From Terebella lapidaria (taxonomy: Eukaryota > Annelida > Polychaeta > Terebellida > Terebellidae): a stretch of 64,000 nucleotides of DNA. The notes beneath the pieces are model-generated. The model was not told the DNA's origin. It did not search any database and saw only the letters and a list, made by a program, of their open reading frames with translations. A program made the translations under genes and the position numbers. Numbering within the stretch: the stretch's first letter is position 1; the number at the start of each line of letters is the position of its first letter. The DNA lies in contig OX424566.1 in the NCBI GenBank assembly GCA_949152475.1, forward strand, positions 9,137,177 to 9,201,176, in the 5' to 3' direction. Of this stretch, positions 22,960-33,880 are shown piece by piece.

Positions 22960-25428
22960 TTAGCGACATGCCAGACAATGACTATTTCTGCAATTTATAA
23001 TATCTAAATACTTCGAAAGTAAATGTTTTTTTAATGTTAATTTCATTGCACGTCTTTTATCTGATATAGAGACATTTTGAACAATATCATTCCAAATTCT
23101 CGGAAAGTTGTGATTAGGTAATCTGCTACTGAAATTAGTTCTAGGTCGGGTTATGTGAAAAAGATTATTTTGGCGAGTGATTCTGTTTCGATAAGCGTTA
23201 TTCACCATAGCAAACATTTTGAAAGAAATTGGTAAATTGTCATTTTGAAAATCGAACATGAACATTAATACGCGAAGTTTGTATAAATCCTCTAATTTAA
23301 GAATTTCCAAAACTTTGAAGGATGGTTCAGTGTGGCTCCTATAAAATAATTTCCCTATGATTCGTATCGCACGTTTTTGTATTTTGAACAACTTTTCAGC
23401 ATGTAAGGAGTTGCCCCAGGCTATTATACCGTAGTTCAAGTAAGACTCGACGAGCGTAAAATACAAAGTAGCAAGTGCTTTTGAGGGCAAATAATTTTTT
23501 AATCTGTTCATCATGTATAATCCTTTGGAAATTTTTTTGATTAGATAATCAATATGAGTTTTCCATGTTAGGTTTGAATCCATATATACCCCTAAAAATT
23601 TGATATTATCGCACTGCTCAATTTCGTATCCATTAATACTCAATGGGGAATTCATGAAATTATATGAAGTGCCATGTGGAGAGAAGACAGCAAATTTTGT
23701 TTTGTTACTATTGAGTTTCAATCGGTTACTACAGAGCCAATCTTGGATCTTGTTCAACTCATCATTCACAAATTGGGCAACTTTAAGTTTTTCGCTTCCT
23801 GATGTAAAAGCTGTAGTATCATCTGCAAATGATAAAATATTCAGATTCGCATTTTCGTGCAGATCATTGATATATATTAAAAATAATAACGGACCCAAAA
23901 TAGACCCTTGGGGAACACCATATTCTATTTCTAACGGGTTTGATTTGGATTTGTTTATTTCGCAATACTGTCGTCGGTTTGATAAATAACTTTTGAACCA
24001 AGAGTTGCACGTACCTCTAATACCATATCGATTTAGTTTGTACAATAATATTTCATGGTTAACCGTATCAAACGCTTTTGATAAATCGAGAAAAATAGAT
24101 ATTGTAAAATCTTTTGTTGGTTTGTCATTTGATTCCGATATGAACTTTAATAAATGAATTAAAGGGTGAGAGGTAGAATGGTGTTTACGGAAACCATATT
24201 GGTGTTTATAAAATGCTGAAGTGTTTTCAATGAATTTCATGACTCTATTACTGACGAGTTTTTCAAGTAATTTAGAAAACGCAGGTAGAATACTTATTGG
24301 TCTGTAATTCGTTATCAAATGTTCCGTTCCGGACTTATATAGGGGCATGACCTTAGCAAGTTTCATATTATCAGGAAAAATACCTTGCTTCATCGATTCG
24401 TTGAAAATATGAGTTAAAGGAATTATAACTTCCAGAATAGAGTCTTTCATGAGTTTGGTAGATATATTATCGTGCCCAGAACTAGTTTTAGGTTTCATTT
24501 TATTGCATATTTTCATAATTTCATATGGATCAGTGGGTATTAGGAATATTGATTCAGAATTATAAAATTTCAAATAATTTCTAAAACTATCTTTAGATTT
24601 TGGTATCGACAGGTTTGTGTCTTTACCTATGTTTACAAAATATTTATTGATGTATCCTACTATGACTTGTTGATCTTCAATAATTTTGTTATCAATTTCC
24701 ATTGAGTTTGGAAAAAAACATTTATTTCTCGATTTATTCAAGGCTTGCCTCAACGTTTTCCAGGTCTCTTTTATGTTATTTTTATGTTTTTCGAGAACGT
24801 CTTCATAATATGTTTTCCTGGATAGTCTCAGAAGTTTTTTATATAACACATTATAATCACGATATGTTTTGATATTATCCAGAGTTGGTTGTTTCAATTT
24901 CCGAGCAAATAACTTATTTTTCTTTATTGATGAAGTTAATAGTCCTTTGGTCATCCATGGAACTCTTTTGATATATTTCTTGTTATATTTGATCTTTTTG
25001 ATAGGGAATGAGTCCTCGTATATGGATTTATATTTGTCAATAAATATATTGTACGCTTTATTAGGGTCGGAAGTAGTTAATACATCATTGAAATTAGTTT
25101 TCGAGAGTTTATTCCTAAATTGTTTTACAGTTTCGTTATTTATATTTCTTCTGAATATATACTCAGGGATAGTTTTTTTCGTGTCATCTTCAATTAAGTG
25201 AAATACACCAAAATGGTCAGCGACATCGTCTGTAATGATAATCCCTGATATCGTTCTTTCAACCTTAGCATTTGTGTAAATATGGTCAATAACTGTGGCG
25301 GAATGGTGAGTCACTCTTGTGGGTTTCGTTATAACTGGAATAAAACCTTGTGTAAACATGTTATCGACATATGTTTTAGTTTTTTCATGTGTATTATATT
25401 TAAGCAAATCTATGTTAAAATCACCCAT
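22960..25428 (-). CDS. LINE endonuclease end and reverse transcriptase
   Basis: 822 codons. It begins within the endonuclease at MGDFNIDLL, followed by ATVIDHIYT (residues 44-52) and ADHFGVFH (70-77), which carry the remaining catalytic Asp and His. RT motifs follow in order: NYRPISILP (374-382), YGFRKHHST (411-419), FLDLSKAFD (446-454, first catalytic Asp), GVPQGSILGPLLF (504-516), FADD (534-537, catalytic pair), then the thumb entry FLGVYMDSNLTWKTHI. All catalytic residues are present. The C terminus (NCRNSHCLAC) is cysteine-containing but has no clear CCHC. The Met at 25428 is internal to the domain, not a likely true start; the frame is open upstream into the endonuclease. The enzyme copies LINE RNA at the nicked chromosomal target. 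Confidence 0.9.
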   Translation of the reverse strand: MGDFNIDLLKYNTHEKTKTYVDNMFTQGFIPVITKPTRVTHHSATVIDHIYTNAKVERTISGIIITDDVADHFGVFHLIEDDTKKTIPEYIFRRNINNETVKQFRNKLSKTNFNDVLTTSDPNKAYNIFIDKYKSIYEDSFPIKKIKYNKKYIKRVPWMTKGLLTSSIKKNKLFARKLKQPTLDNIKTYRDYNVLYKKLLRLSRKTYYEDVLEKHKNNIKETWKTLRQALNKSRNKCFFPNSMEIDNKIIEDQQVIVGYINKYFVNIGKDTNLSIPKSKDSFRNYLKFYNSESIFLIPTDPYEIMKICNKMKPKTSSGHDNISTKLMKDSILEVIIPLTHIFNESMKQGIFPDNMKLAKVMPLYKSGTEHLITNYRPISILPAFSKLLEKLVSNRVMKFIENTSAFYKHQYGFRKHHSTSHPLIHLLKFISESNDKPTKDFTISIFLDLSKAFDTVNHEILLYKLNRYGIRGTCNSWFKSYLSNRRQYCEINKSKSNPLEIEYGVPQGSILGPLLFLIYINDLHENANLNILSFADDTTAFTSGSEKLKVAQFVNDELNKIQDWLCSNRLKLNSNKTKFAVFSPHGTSYNFMNSPLSINGYEIEQCDNIKFLGVYMDSNLTWKTHIDYLIKKISKGLYMMNRLKNYLPSKALATLYFTLVESYLNYGIIAWGNSLHAEKLFKIQKRAIRIIGKLFYRSHTEPSFKVLEILKLEDLYKLRVLMFMFDFQNDNLPISFKMFAMVNNAYRNRITRQNNLFHITRPRTNFSSRLPNHNFPRIWNDIVQNVSISDKRRAMKLTLKKHLLSKYLDIINCRNSHCLACR

Positions 25429-25471
25429 CAGGTAAGCCAGCTTCCTCTCCGTTTGAATTGAATATGTAATG

Positions 25472-26047
25472 TCATTGAGTTTTCTTCATAAATACATCTA
25501 AATCTGCTTTCGGTGCTGTGTTGGGTCGATAAATACAGCCTATCAAGATTGGTTTCCTATTAGAACTCACCTCAATTTCTACGAACAAAGATTCGAGAAC
25601 GTGTGGGATGAAGACGGAAAGATCATTTCGAATTTTATAATTAATATTATTTTTTATGAATAAACCGATGCCGCCACGCCCGTCATCATCATCATCTCTA
25701 TTTTTATATACCAAATCATGATATCCATTTAAGGAATAAGTTATGCCCTCTCTTATGGTGAAAGTTTCTGTTAGTCCAATTATATCAAAGTTAGATCTTT
25801 GCGTTTGGATATCAACTAAAAAATTTACTAGAGAATTCCAGTGTGCGTTTAGGCTTTGGCAATTTATTGAAAACATTGAAAGCTTTTGTGTTTTCGTTTC
25901 ATTGAAAAACTGTCGGAATTCATCTTTTTCTAGATATTTGCATGTAGTCGTGTACAAACCTTCCTCCTCGTCTTCTGTCTTGATAGTTTCAGCAAAATCG
26001 TACACGCCGTCCGTCCGAACCTGGTCCAAGGTCACAGAACCCGCCAT
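25472..26047 (-). CDS. LINE protein, endonuclease N-terminal part
   Basis: 191 codons starting at ATGGCGGGT, the first in-frame ATG of the frame. After a non-conserved acidic leader (residues 1-50) come the APE-type endonuclease motifs: MFSINCQSLN (catalytic Asn, about 58-67), GLTET (catalytic Glu, 91-95), GGIGLFIK (125-132) and IGCIYRPN (169-176). The endonuclease nicks target DNA to prime reverse transcription. The frame ends at a stop after FMKKTQ. The next conserved motif, MGDFNID, is in the neighbouring frame, joined by an open stretch that overlaps this stop. The switch falls at an AAAA run around 25,480, consistent with one extra or missing A: a decay mutation, a sequencing error, or less likely a programmed slip. 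Confidence 0.85.
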   Translation of the reverse strand: MAGSVTLDQVRTDGVYDFAETIKTEDEEEGLYTTTCKYLEKDEFRQFFNETKTQKLSMFSINCQSLNAHWNSLVNFLVDIQTQRSNFDIIGLTETFTIREGITYSLNGYHDLVYKNRDDDDDGRGGIGLFIKNNINYKIRNDLSVFIPHVLESLFVEIEVSSNRKPILIGCIYRPNTAPKADLDVFMKKTQ

Positions 26048-26060
26048 GGTTCACGACAAA

Positions 26061-27480
26061 GCAGTCGCGACACGAATCCGCAGGAAGCACAAGCGAACAA
26101 TGACCATACATGTAAACACACATTCACACCAACATACATACACACAAACAAACTCATCAACCCAATAAAAACAGAATGTGTGGCCATGATTTGCGGAGAG
26201 CTATGTCATACACGAGGGAGAGGCCGTGAAAAAATTATTAAATACATAGTCTGGCAATTTAAACGTAAATTCACTGGTCCACGCAAATGGGAGAGTAAAG
26301 TATTGGCATACATCCACTCTATCATTGAATTGTCACAGATGTACGTTCCTCTATTTAAAAAGAAGCGACAACAAATCAATGTCTCCCACTTGCATGGACC
26401 CTGAATAATAACTATACAACCGTGGCAATGAGTTTTGTCAGTGCAGGTCTGGTAAATTCCCATATGTAACAATATCCGGTCCAAGTATCATACACTGCGC
26501 CTTAATACTACTCGTTCATTAAATGAATGCCATTTAATCCATCTGTCACCTTTTTTTATCCTTATTGAATATAGAGGAAGGCGCAGGATATGACACTTGG
26601 GCCCAACAGTCAATACAAGAGACGCTAGACCGTGAAATACCCGTCTAGCGATGGGGCATAACAAGCTTTGGTCTAAGCGCGCCGAAAACAATTATACGGA
26701 CAATTGCACGCGTGACCACATGAGTAGCAACAAGAAAACTGGGCCGAAAAACATGAGTAGTAGACAACAACAACAATAATAATAATCAAATCCACAATCA
26801 AAACAACGGTTGGACTGGAGTGACTTACAGTCAGTGTTGATATCAAAATAACTAATACTTATCGAATGAAACAAAACTCAAATATTTCGTTAATTTCGAA
26901 CTATATCTTCGTAATATTTCGTCCATTTCGAGCTATATGTTACACGTAAACTTGTGACAATGTATGGAAGAAAATGAGTAATTCTATATAAATCGGAACA
27001 TATTGAGATGGTACATGTATTAACATCTCCTAGTTCGAACACACGTAAAAACATAGATTGATTGTATATTACAGTTGTCTCCAACATTTAACCAATTGAC
27101 ATCATTTCACTTATAACACTAGATACATGATCGCTGTCTTCAAGTTGTACATATTTGTCAAGCTGAAATTTTATATCCTCATTATTACACCACACATGAA
27201 TATTTATATTAAGTATATAAAATCTGATTATGATCACCTGAGATACCTATGTCAGCAACATATTCATTCAGCACGAATTGCTAGCTGGTTGCAACAAGGC
27301 TTAAAACATTCCACAGTTTCAGGCATTGAGTGTATCAGATAAACACAGACGTACCAGCAAATTAATTCGTCATTTGTTAAACAATTGAAAAAAGATACAT
27401 ATATCTAGATACATATATAGTAACAAGAATGTAATACAGTTGCTATACAGTATGTAATCATGATGCTATTCTTGACAGTT
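26061..27480. other. Non-coding, AT-rich
   Basis: No recognised gene. An 18-bp inverted repeat (GGTCCACGCAAATGGGAG near 26,278 and its counterpart ending near 26,400) is the only structure noticed. An AAC/AAT-rich run lies at about 26,760-26,790. Confidence 0.5.
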
Positions 27481-27689
27481 ACACTATGTATTGATGTAAA
27501 AACTACACACAAAAATACCACCACCTAGTATTCAGAATTACCAAAATAAGAGGTTTTATTTAACTATTTGTAGGCTAATCAGTAATATCCAAGAAATACC
27601 AAGACAGATTAAATATTAACACTCAATATAGTTTATGTCCTCATTTAAACAAGTGTCATCAAGTTATTCTTTTTTACAGTTACAATATG

Positions 27690-28290
27690 CAAGAATGTAT
27701 AAACTCAGTACACAGGTAATTGTCATCACATAGGTCAGATGTCAGCAATATAATTATACATCAGTACACATTCAGAATGATACAAATAGTAGTTCTGTGA
27801 ATAACCACTGGTAACCTAAATTGTAATAGTTACAACATATACTATGTATAAAATCAGTATACCACATCTGAGTGCAACTACCCAAGACACAAGTCAGCAA
27901 TATATACATCAGTATGTATTCAGAATGATACAAATAGTAGTTCTGTAAATATCCATTGGTAACCTAATTTTTAACAGTTTAAATATACATGTATACTATG
28001 TATAAACTCAGTATATCACAACCACTCAGGACACAAGTCAGCAAGATATACATCAGTTTGTATTCAGAAAGATACAAATAGTAGTTCTGTGAATAATCAA
28101 TGGAAACCTGATTTTTAGTATTCTAAATATATAATATGTATAAACTCAGTATATCACAACTGAGTGCAACCATTCAGGACACAAGTCAGCAATATATTCT
28201 TCAGTATGCATTCAGAATGATACAAATAATAGTTGTGTAAATAACCAACGGTAACCTAATTTGTAATGGTCTAAATATACAAATTAACCC
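27690..28290. repeat. Tandem array, ~146-bp unit
   Basis: Four clear units spaced 144-148 bp apart, marked by TTCAGAATGATACAAATAGT at 27771, 27919, 28063 and 28211. Each also has CACAAGTCAGCAATATA and GGTAACCTAA. Diverged unit remnants extend left to about 27,480. AT-rich, non-coding. Confidence 0.9.
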
Positions 28291-28366
28291 AACACATATA
28301 TCAAATATATGTGAGATCAGCATACAACATCATGAGAAATTGTATGTTACTTGTATCATATGTATC

Positions 28367-28490
28367 ATAATCACTGTATTCACAATAACTAATTTGTCAT
28401 ACTGAAATTTGATATGATTGTTATTCAATATAATCACTGTATTCACACTGAACCATTTGTCATACTGAGGTTTGATAAGTTTGGTTACTC
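28367..28490. repeat. 63-bp direct duplication
   Basis: ATAATCACTGTATTCACA occurs at 28367 and 28430, each followed by similar sequence containing ATTTGTCATACTGA. Two units. Confidence 0.8.
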
Positions 28491-28771
28491 CTGATTGCAC
28501 ATACACTATACACACCCAGTATATACATGTATCATGTACAATTTTCACGGTTATGAGCAACACATACATTCAAGATCATATTCAGGTCACATTCATGAGG
28601 GGTCAACTTGGCAATTTCGTAGTAACCATTGGTTACTAGGTTTATATACATTTACAGTCAGTGTGAACCACAAAATCCTTTTATTTACATATATATACAT
28701 AGCAATGCCATATAATCATTTTACCGCATGGTGAATGAGTTCGTCAGATGCATTCAAACTAAGTAACACAT

Positions 28772-29968
28772 CTATGCATTCAGTGCACCAGTAGCACTTG
28801 TTCTGTAACAATCAAATCGGGATGGACCTATCTGGCACGGACCGTTCCAACGGCTAACACAAATCAACTGACCTGTGACTCGTGCTGTTCTCAGTTGATT
28901 CAGAAGTTTGGCGCCTGCTCCATACTCGCCGTCGTCTTCGAAGTGTTCGACAAGACCTTCCTTCGTTGCCAAGCGATATGCGTACACGGTGTGCGACGAT
29001 CTGGCGACTCTCGGATCCCGGAAAACGGCGTGTAGTGCGGGTACGATATCATTTGTAGATTGGACCGGAACTCTCGAGCCCTGGAAGCAGGAACCACGAT
29101 GCCATTGGGGTTGGACGCGAACTACCTTGGTACCGAGGGACTTCTCAGCAGTGTCTACAGTCATGTCTTTCACCGAGTCCCTTTCGACCGAATACTGCTC
29201 GCCATCAACATACAGGGTTGCTCCAGACCATCGTGCCAGTTGTCCGTTGTCTCGTGCCTGTTTATATATGGGGAGAAGCTGCTTCTTCCTCTCAGCGAGT
29301 TCCCGTGGCAGTTGAGGAAAGACGCCGTAGTCAGTGTCTTTTAGGCTCTTCACCTTGGACATGATTAATCCATGGGATTCCTTCAATATGTTAGCTACTA
29401 TTGGCCTGGCGTGTCCATCCCGTTTCTGTCCCATTCTATGCGCACTCACAATGGTGATACTAGATATATCATCATTAGAAAGTTTCATCACATTCCTCAG
29501 GAATCCTGTGATGACAAGTTTCACCTTCTCATCTTTTTCTTCCTCGATGTTTGTGAACACCAGATTGTTTTTCATAGACCTGGCTTGTACACTGAGGACT
29601 TCCTCCTGAAGATCACTGACTAACTTTTCTAGCCTGGTAATCCTACCTTCGTGGAGTTGACTGTATTGTTTAAGTTCATTATTTTCGGTCTTCAACTCAT
29701 CTATTTCACTGTTCTTTCGCTCTAGTTCGATCTGAAGGACGGACAGTTTATCTTCCATACCTTTCATTCGTTCGCTTAGTTCATCCTTCATAGAAGTGAT
29801 GCAGCTCGCGAGTCTATCTGAGTCTTCTCTCGTCATTGGGGAATCCCTCACCCGCTTCTTAGACTTCTTAGCCTTCGGTGGTTTTGTAGAATCGCTGGAG
29901 CGAGTCGGAGTTATGTAGGTGTCCAGCAATGTTTGTTTGGGGAGACCTGCCGTTGGCGTAGACTGCAA
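28772..29968 (-). CDS. LINE ORF1-like protein fused to IMPACT-like domain
   Basis: A continuous frame of 398 codons on the minus strand. Residues 30-41 are Lys-rich (PKAKKSKKRVRD), nuclear-signal-like. Residues 50-130 form a charged heptad-like coiled coil. Residues 133-255 match the RRM-like core of LINE ORF1 proteins (Transposase_22 type): NNLVFTNI, ISSITIVSAHRMG, ARPIVANI, YGVFPQLP, ATLYVDGE. Residues about 293-398 then match the UPF0029/IMPACT N-terminal fold: FQGS, SSHTVYAYRL (326-333), EDDGEYGAGAKLL (344-356), LICVSRWNGPCQIGPSRF (368-385). In IMPACT/YIH1 this domain contributes to regulating GCN2; in bacteria it is YigZ-like. What it does here is unknown. The leftmost codon of the frame is TTG; the first ATG is residue 45 (29836), and CTTGCAG just upstream could be a splice acceptor, so the N terminus is open. 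It may be the ORF1 of a LINE whose ORF2 is the element at 22960-26047, 2.7 kb downstream on the same strand, or a captured host gene. Confidence 0.8.
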   Translation of the reverse strand: MQSTPTAGLPKQTLLDTYITPTRSSDSTKPPKAKKSKKRVRDSPMTREDSDRLASCITSMKDELSERMKGMEDKLSVLQIELERKNSEIDELKTENNELKQYSQLHEGRITRLEKLVSDLQEEVLSVQARSMKNNLVFTNIEEEKDEKVKLVITGFLRNVMKLSNDDISSITIVSAHRMGQKRDGHARPIVANILKESHGLIMSKVKSLKDTDYGVFPQLPRELAERKKQLLPIYKQARDNGQLARWSGATLYVDGEQYSVERDSVKDMTVDTAEKSLGTKVVRVQPQWHRGSCFQGSRVPVQSTNDIVPALHAVFRDPRVARSSHTVYAYRLATKEGLVEHFEDDGEYGAGAKLLNQLRTARVTGQLICVSRWNGPCQIGPSRFDCYRTSATGALNA

Positions 29969-32085
29969 GAGCGTTTAGTTTTTTTTTATAAAAAAAAATG
30001 TAGTATTATTCAAATTTACATAAATGAAGTTTATTTCACGTAATACAAATGTGATTTTTACGAGTCTTCATATGGCATCAATGGACACTATACAAAGGTT
30101 CATGGCGCAATACAGAGCAAACACAACACATGGGGAGTTATTGAATCACTGTCATTTGGACTGGTTGGGCTGGTGGGTTTTTTTTCAATGTTTCATAGTT
30201 TTTTGTCAAACTGTGATGACAGTTGAAAGCCTCACAATTCATCGCCTTATGCTAATAACACATTATGTTATTGAGGACTGTCAGATCATAGATCCATACA
30301 GTGAATGTGTGCAGTTCGTAATCAGTTCAACATCGTGCCCATATACTTGTATACTCAGTTTTCAGTTTTATCATACCATATATCTGTTTGTATGTTTGTT
30401 CTGTTTTAATGTATTCCACTTTCTAGGTCTTCCATTTCTCACAGTCACAGCCATACCAGGTTTATGGCCTGTGATGTCGATTATCAAATATTTCCCATAT
30501 TTTGTTTGTTATATAGGTAGGTACAAGTAGGCAGTAGGTACAAAAAAATATTGCATTGCAGTTATAACACTTTTTTCAACCGCCAAAAACTGTATTTGAT
30601 TTTCTTTTTTAAAAAAATTCTGTATATAAATGTTTACACGTACCGCTTGTATGGGAAAGACTCCAAATAACTTCATTTTTTTATTCAATCCTTTATTCAA
30701 ATTTTTTGATATACATGCGATAGTGCAGTGAGGTGCCTGTCGGATGGGTCGTTGTCTGGTGATGTCACACTCCATTGGTTGTGGGTTAAAATGACAAGCT
30801 TTTTGCCCTGTTTGTTTAGGCTGGAGACGATGCTTGTTTGCTAATCTATCAGCCTGGGGCGAGTTGCCAATTATAAACCCCTCAAATATGGTGAAAATCT
30901 GAAGTTCTTCTTTTCAATGGATTATTGTTGATTCAATATAGATCCGTATTGTGACATGGTCGATAATTTTTGTTCTCTTCAAATACTAAAGCTTGAATAC
31001 AACTCGAGGACACCATTCAGAGATTGACATTGACGAAACACACAAAAAAATCACAGCCTGTGCGTCACATAGCTGACACTATATCAGTGGAATGGGCCAT
31101 AGGGGTGGGGTTACAAATCTTGCCGGCCGCTCTCGGGCGATGGTACGCTCTAGTGGATTCGGTTAAAATGAAAAGAATCTTGACTCATTTGTCAGATGTT
31201 TCCTGGGGGATCGACCGCCCTGGGTCGAGACCCCAAAACAGGATTCTCTGATTGAAACTCAAGTACGGTAGATATTACCCAGACAATTTCCTCTGATTAC
31301 TGGCGTGGATTGATGTAAATCTGAGCAGTATAACAATTCTCTGATGGTGACTTTTTATTCTTAGATACAAAGATTGATGTCCACGGGTCTGGAAACTTCC
31401 CAATCGTGGAATGCCATCGCTTGGTAAGTTTTGGTTATCATTATCATTCTGGTCATTATTTATCAGGTGGGGTCATTATTTATCAGGTGGTACGAGGTGG
31501 GGGTGTTGACACCCAAAACCTGAATCTGCTGCAATTCGTGAATTGTCTGCAAACCGTGAATTGCAAAACGTGAATATCCGCCAACCGATAATGATATCGC
31601 TGCAAACCATGAATAAAATTTCCCATGTTGAAACTTGAGCCAAGGTTTACATGATGTGCATAAAAATGCCTTCATTTTTAATTGGACTTGGGTTTTGGGG
31701 TTTGGGGATATTGGAATGATGAGATAATTATTTTGATGAGAACAGCCCACTTATTTTGGATTATTGGTATAATAGGGAAAAGTGACGATGTCACTGAAGA
31801 GCACGTTGACTGTCGTCACCATACTCACTGAATCATTAAAAAAATCCTTGTGTGAGGCAAAAACAGGTCAACTTAAAGCCTTTTCGCGTATATTTAATTT
31901 CCACAATTATGCTAAACTGTGTATATGAGTACTTAACATCCCAGGTTAGGTTGGTTTCTCCAGATATTGGTTTTCGGTGGATTTGGTGGGATTTTTTCAC
32001 GTGGTTATATGACGTCATTTCCTATTTGGGTGGTTATAATATTTTAGTATTGTTATAACGTTTAGCTCTATACTCGCTAAAGGAC
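29969..32085. other. Non-coding, no recognised gene
   Basis: AT-rich with homopolymer runs. An open frame at 30024-30530 looks hydrophobic but has low-complexity composition and no motif. A 19-bp direct repeat (TCATTATTTATCAGGTGG twice) lies at about 31,452-31,490. Confidence 0.5.
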
Positions 32086-32089
32086 GTCA

Positions 32090-32470
32090 TAACGTAACAA
32101 AAATGTTTTAATAATCATAACATACCCATACATGTTTTAAAATTGTAACCTGCCTATAAATGTACAGAAAAATCATAACGCGCCCATAAGTGTTTGAAAA
32201 TTTCTAACGTGCCCATAAATGTTTGGAACAACTCAACATACCATCACAGCGTACTTTAAATGTCTTTGAAAAGCATTACATACCCATATTTTTTGGAAAA
32301 AATCATAATGTATACATAAATTCCCAGAAAAATCACAACATATTCATGAATGATTAGAAAATCATAATATACCCATAAATTTCTGGAAAAACAGGACGTA
32401 CCAATAAATGTTTCGAAAATCACAATGCACTCATAGATGTCGCTAAAATAATAACATGCTTTAACATCCT
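32090..32470. repeat. Degenerate minisatellite, ~36-bp unit
   Basis: About ten diverged units with the pattern AAAATCATAAC.T.CCCATAAATG, for example ACGTGCCCATAAATGTTTGG and CATACCCATACATGTTTTA. Units vary between about 33 and 40 bp. Non-coding and old by divergence. Confidence 0.8.
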
Positions 32471-32474
32471 GACA

Positions 32475-33160
32475 TAATTTTCAAAATGTATTTATATTTA
32501 TGTTTGCGATAAAATCATTTTTTGTAGTGGTATAAATGCATCACCCTCACAATATTTTTCAATGTTCAGTCCCTTTTGCAGTGTTGAATTCTGTTGCATT
32601 GCTAATGTTCAGTGTGAGCAACAAAATTTTGTGTCCAGTCTGTTAGCTACCACAAGTGTCAGGCAATTTGTGCTTTACTATATCGTACACACACAGAACT
32701 GAATATTTGATGCACAGATGTTTTACTGATGTGGAAAATTTTGTTGCTTTGACTTGGACCAAAGCAGGCTTAACAGTCGGTCACCTTGGAAGTGTCATTC
32801 GCTTTTGAAGTGGAAGAAATTTTAAATTGGAAGTATATTACTATTGTACTTGCACTAAAGTCACGTGTGAAGGAAGGCAGGATTTGGCTTTGAATATTCA
32901 ATTGTTTTGTTATGTACCAAGGTATGTATTGTTTAGATTCTGACTTCACATCCTAATGGCCATTTACGGGGGTTCATGAGTTTCCCTGTCATTTTTGTTT
33001 TCTCTCACTTCGTATGCCTGATATGACTTTCTGTCCCCGGACTATGAGATTGGATAACGGACCCTGTTTTGTTTGCTCAGAATACTTAATACTGGGTATT
33101 GATTCCACGTCTATGTAGAATTTTCTGGGCTCAAGAAGTTTTAATTGATATATGTATCAT
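32475..33160. other. Non-coding, no recognised feature
   Basis: AT-rich; no repeat structure or coding homology seen. Confidence 0.5.
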
Positions 33161-33162
33161 AT

Positions 33163-33345
33163 GACGCCTGCAACCTAGGGCATTAGTACCCCCCTCACAC
33201 CTTGTGCACGGTTACATCATAATCACTGAACTACACACAGGTAACAGTCTGCCCAACAAGTCCGATTTCAGCTTCTGGAACACAAGCATATCGCCGAGTC
33301 TCGCCGACGATCCACCACGGGGATAGAACCCCGATCATAGGGAAA
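33163..33345 (-). repeat. Left LTR remnant of element B
   Basis: Aligns with the beginning of the B LTR at 38448: GACGCC.GC.ACC, then CACCTTGTGCA.GGT, ACTAC...CAGGTAA, GTCTGCC.AA, and CTTCTGGAACA.GAGC-like sequence, and GATCCACCA. It is shorter than the right copy and strongly diverged. Its place left of the B pol remnant fits a decayed 3' LTR of that minus-strand element. Confidence 0.6.
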
Positions 33346-33880
33346 AACTGTTGTCTGATTCTCTGTGTATTAGTCTGGTTCAATAGGTAACAACTCTGAT
33401 TCTATGAGCAAATTGTCCGATTCTATGGACAGGTTAGCAGGTAAGCAATGTGGCACCAGCAGACCATGATGGATTAATGACTAATTTCTCAACACAATCC
33501 TATGGCATATGTTCTATTTACTCTTCAATTCATTCCAGAATATGAATTATGTTCAGTTTCTTATCCGGCGTTCACTGCTGTTCATATATTTGTCACACAA
33601 AAGTGGAATGGCCAGTTATTGGATCAGTTGGCCATCATAAATCACCAAATACAAAGCATTTTCAGTTACTTACCAGGATATCTGGACCACAAGTGCACAA
33701 CAATTATTCCAATTAGCATTTTGATTGTTCCTGGATGTGGTCATAGTAAAAGAAATAACTGAAAGGAACTGATTCTATCAGATAAAACCTAATTCTATGG
33801 GAAGGTTTTTTATAGCCATGGAACTATATGCTTCTCGCAGCTAATAATGCATAAATGTGGCAATAATGGGTGAGTTCATG
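33346..33880. other. Unassigned sequence between B LTR and B pol
   Basis: Expected position of RNase H and integrase of B, but I recognise neither. Two short repeats of the type TTCTATGG occur near 33,410-33,430 and 33,790. Confidence 0.4.

Larger units (their letters stand above)
22890..26060 (-). mobile_element. Nearly complete APE-type LINE
   Basis: Minus-strand non-LTR retrotransposon with an endonuclease-reverse transcriptase protein of about 1,020 residues carried in two adjoining frames (25472-26047 and 22960-25428). There is no ORF1 directly upstream. The RT motif style (FLDLSKAFDTVNHE, GVPQGSILGPLLF, FADD) fits the Jockey superfamily in the wide sense (CR1/L2/Daphne-like). The end of the 3' UTR is not sharply defined; it probably lies between the stop at 22960 and the CA-rich tract. 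Only one disruption is apparent in about 3 kb, so this is one of the younger insertions in the window. Confidence 0.85.

Noticed and set aside
26276-26401. 18-bp inverted repeat around 90 bp
   Set aside because: Too short and without duplicated flanks to call a mobile element.
30024-30530. 168-codon plus-strand frame with hydrophobic runs
   Set aside because: AT-rich composition, no motif, Phe/Cys/Ile-rich as expected from T-rich DNA; likely chance.
31080-31230. tRNA- or SINE-like GGGTCGAGACCCC and CTCTAGTGGATTCGG
   Set aside because: Box-like motifs only; no cloverleaf could be drawn.
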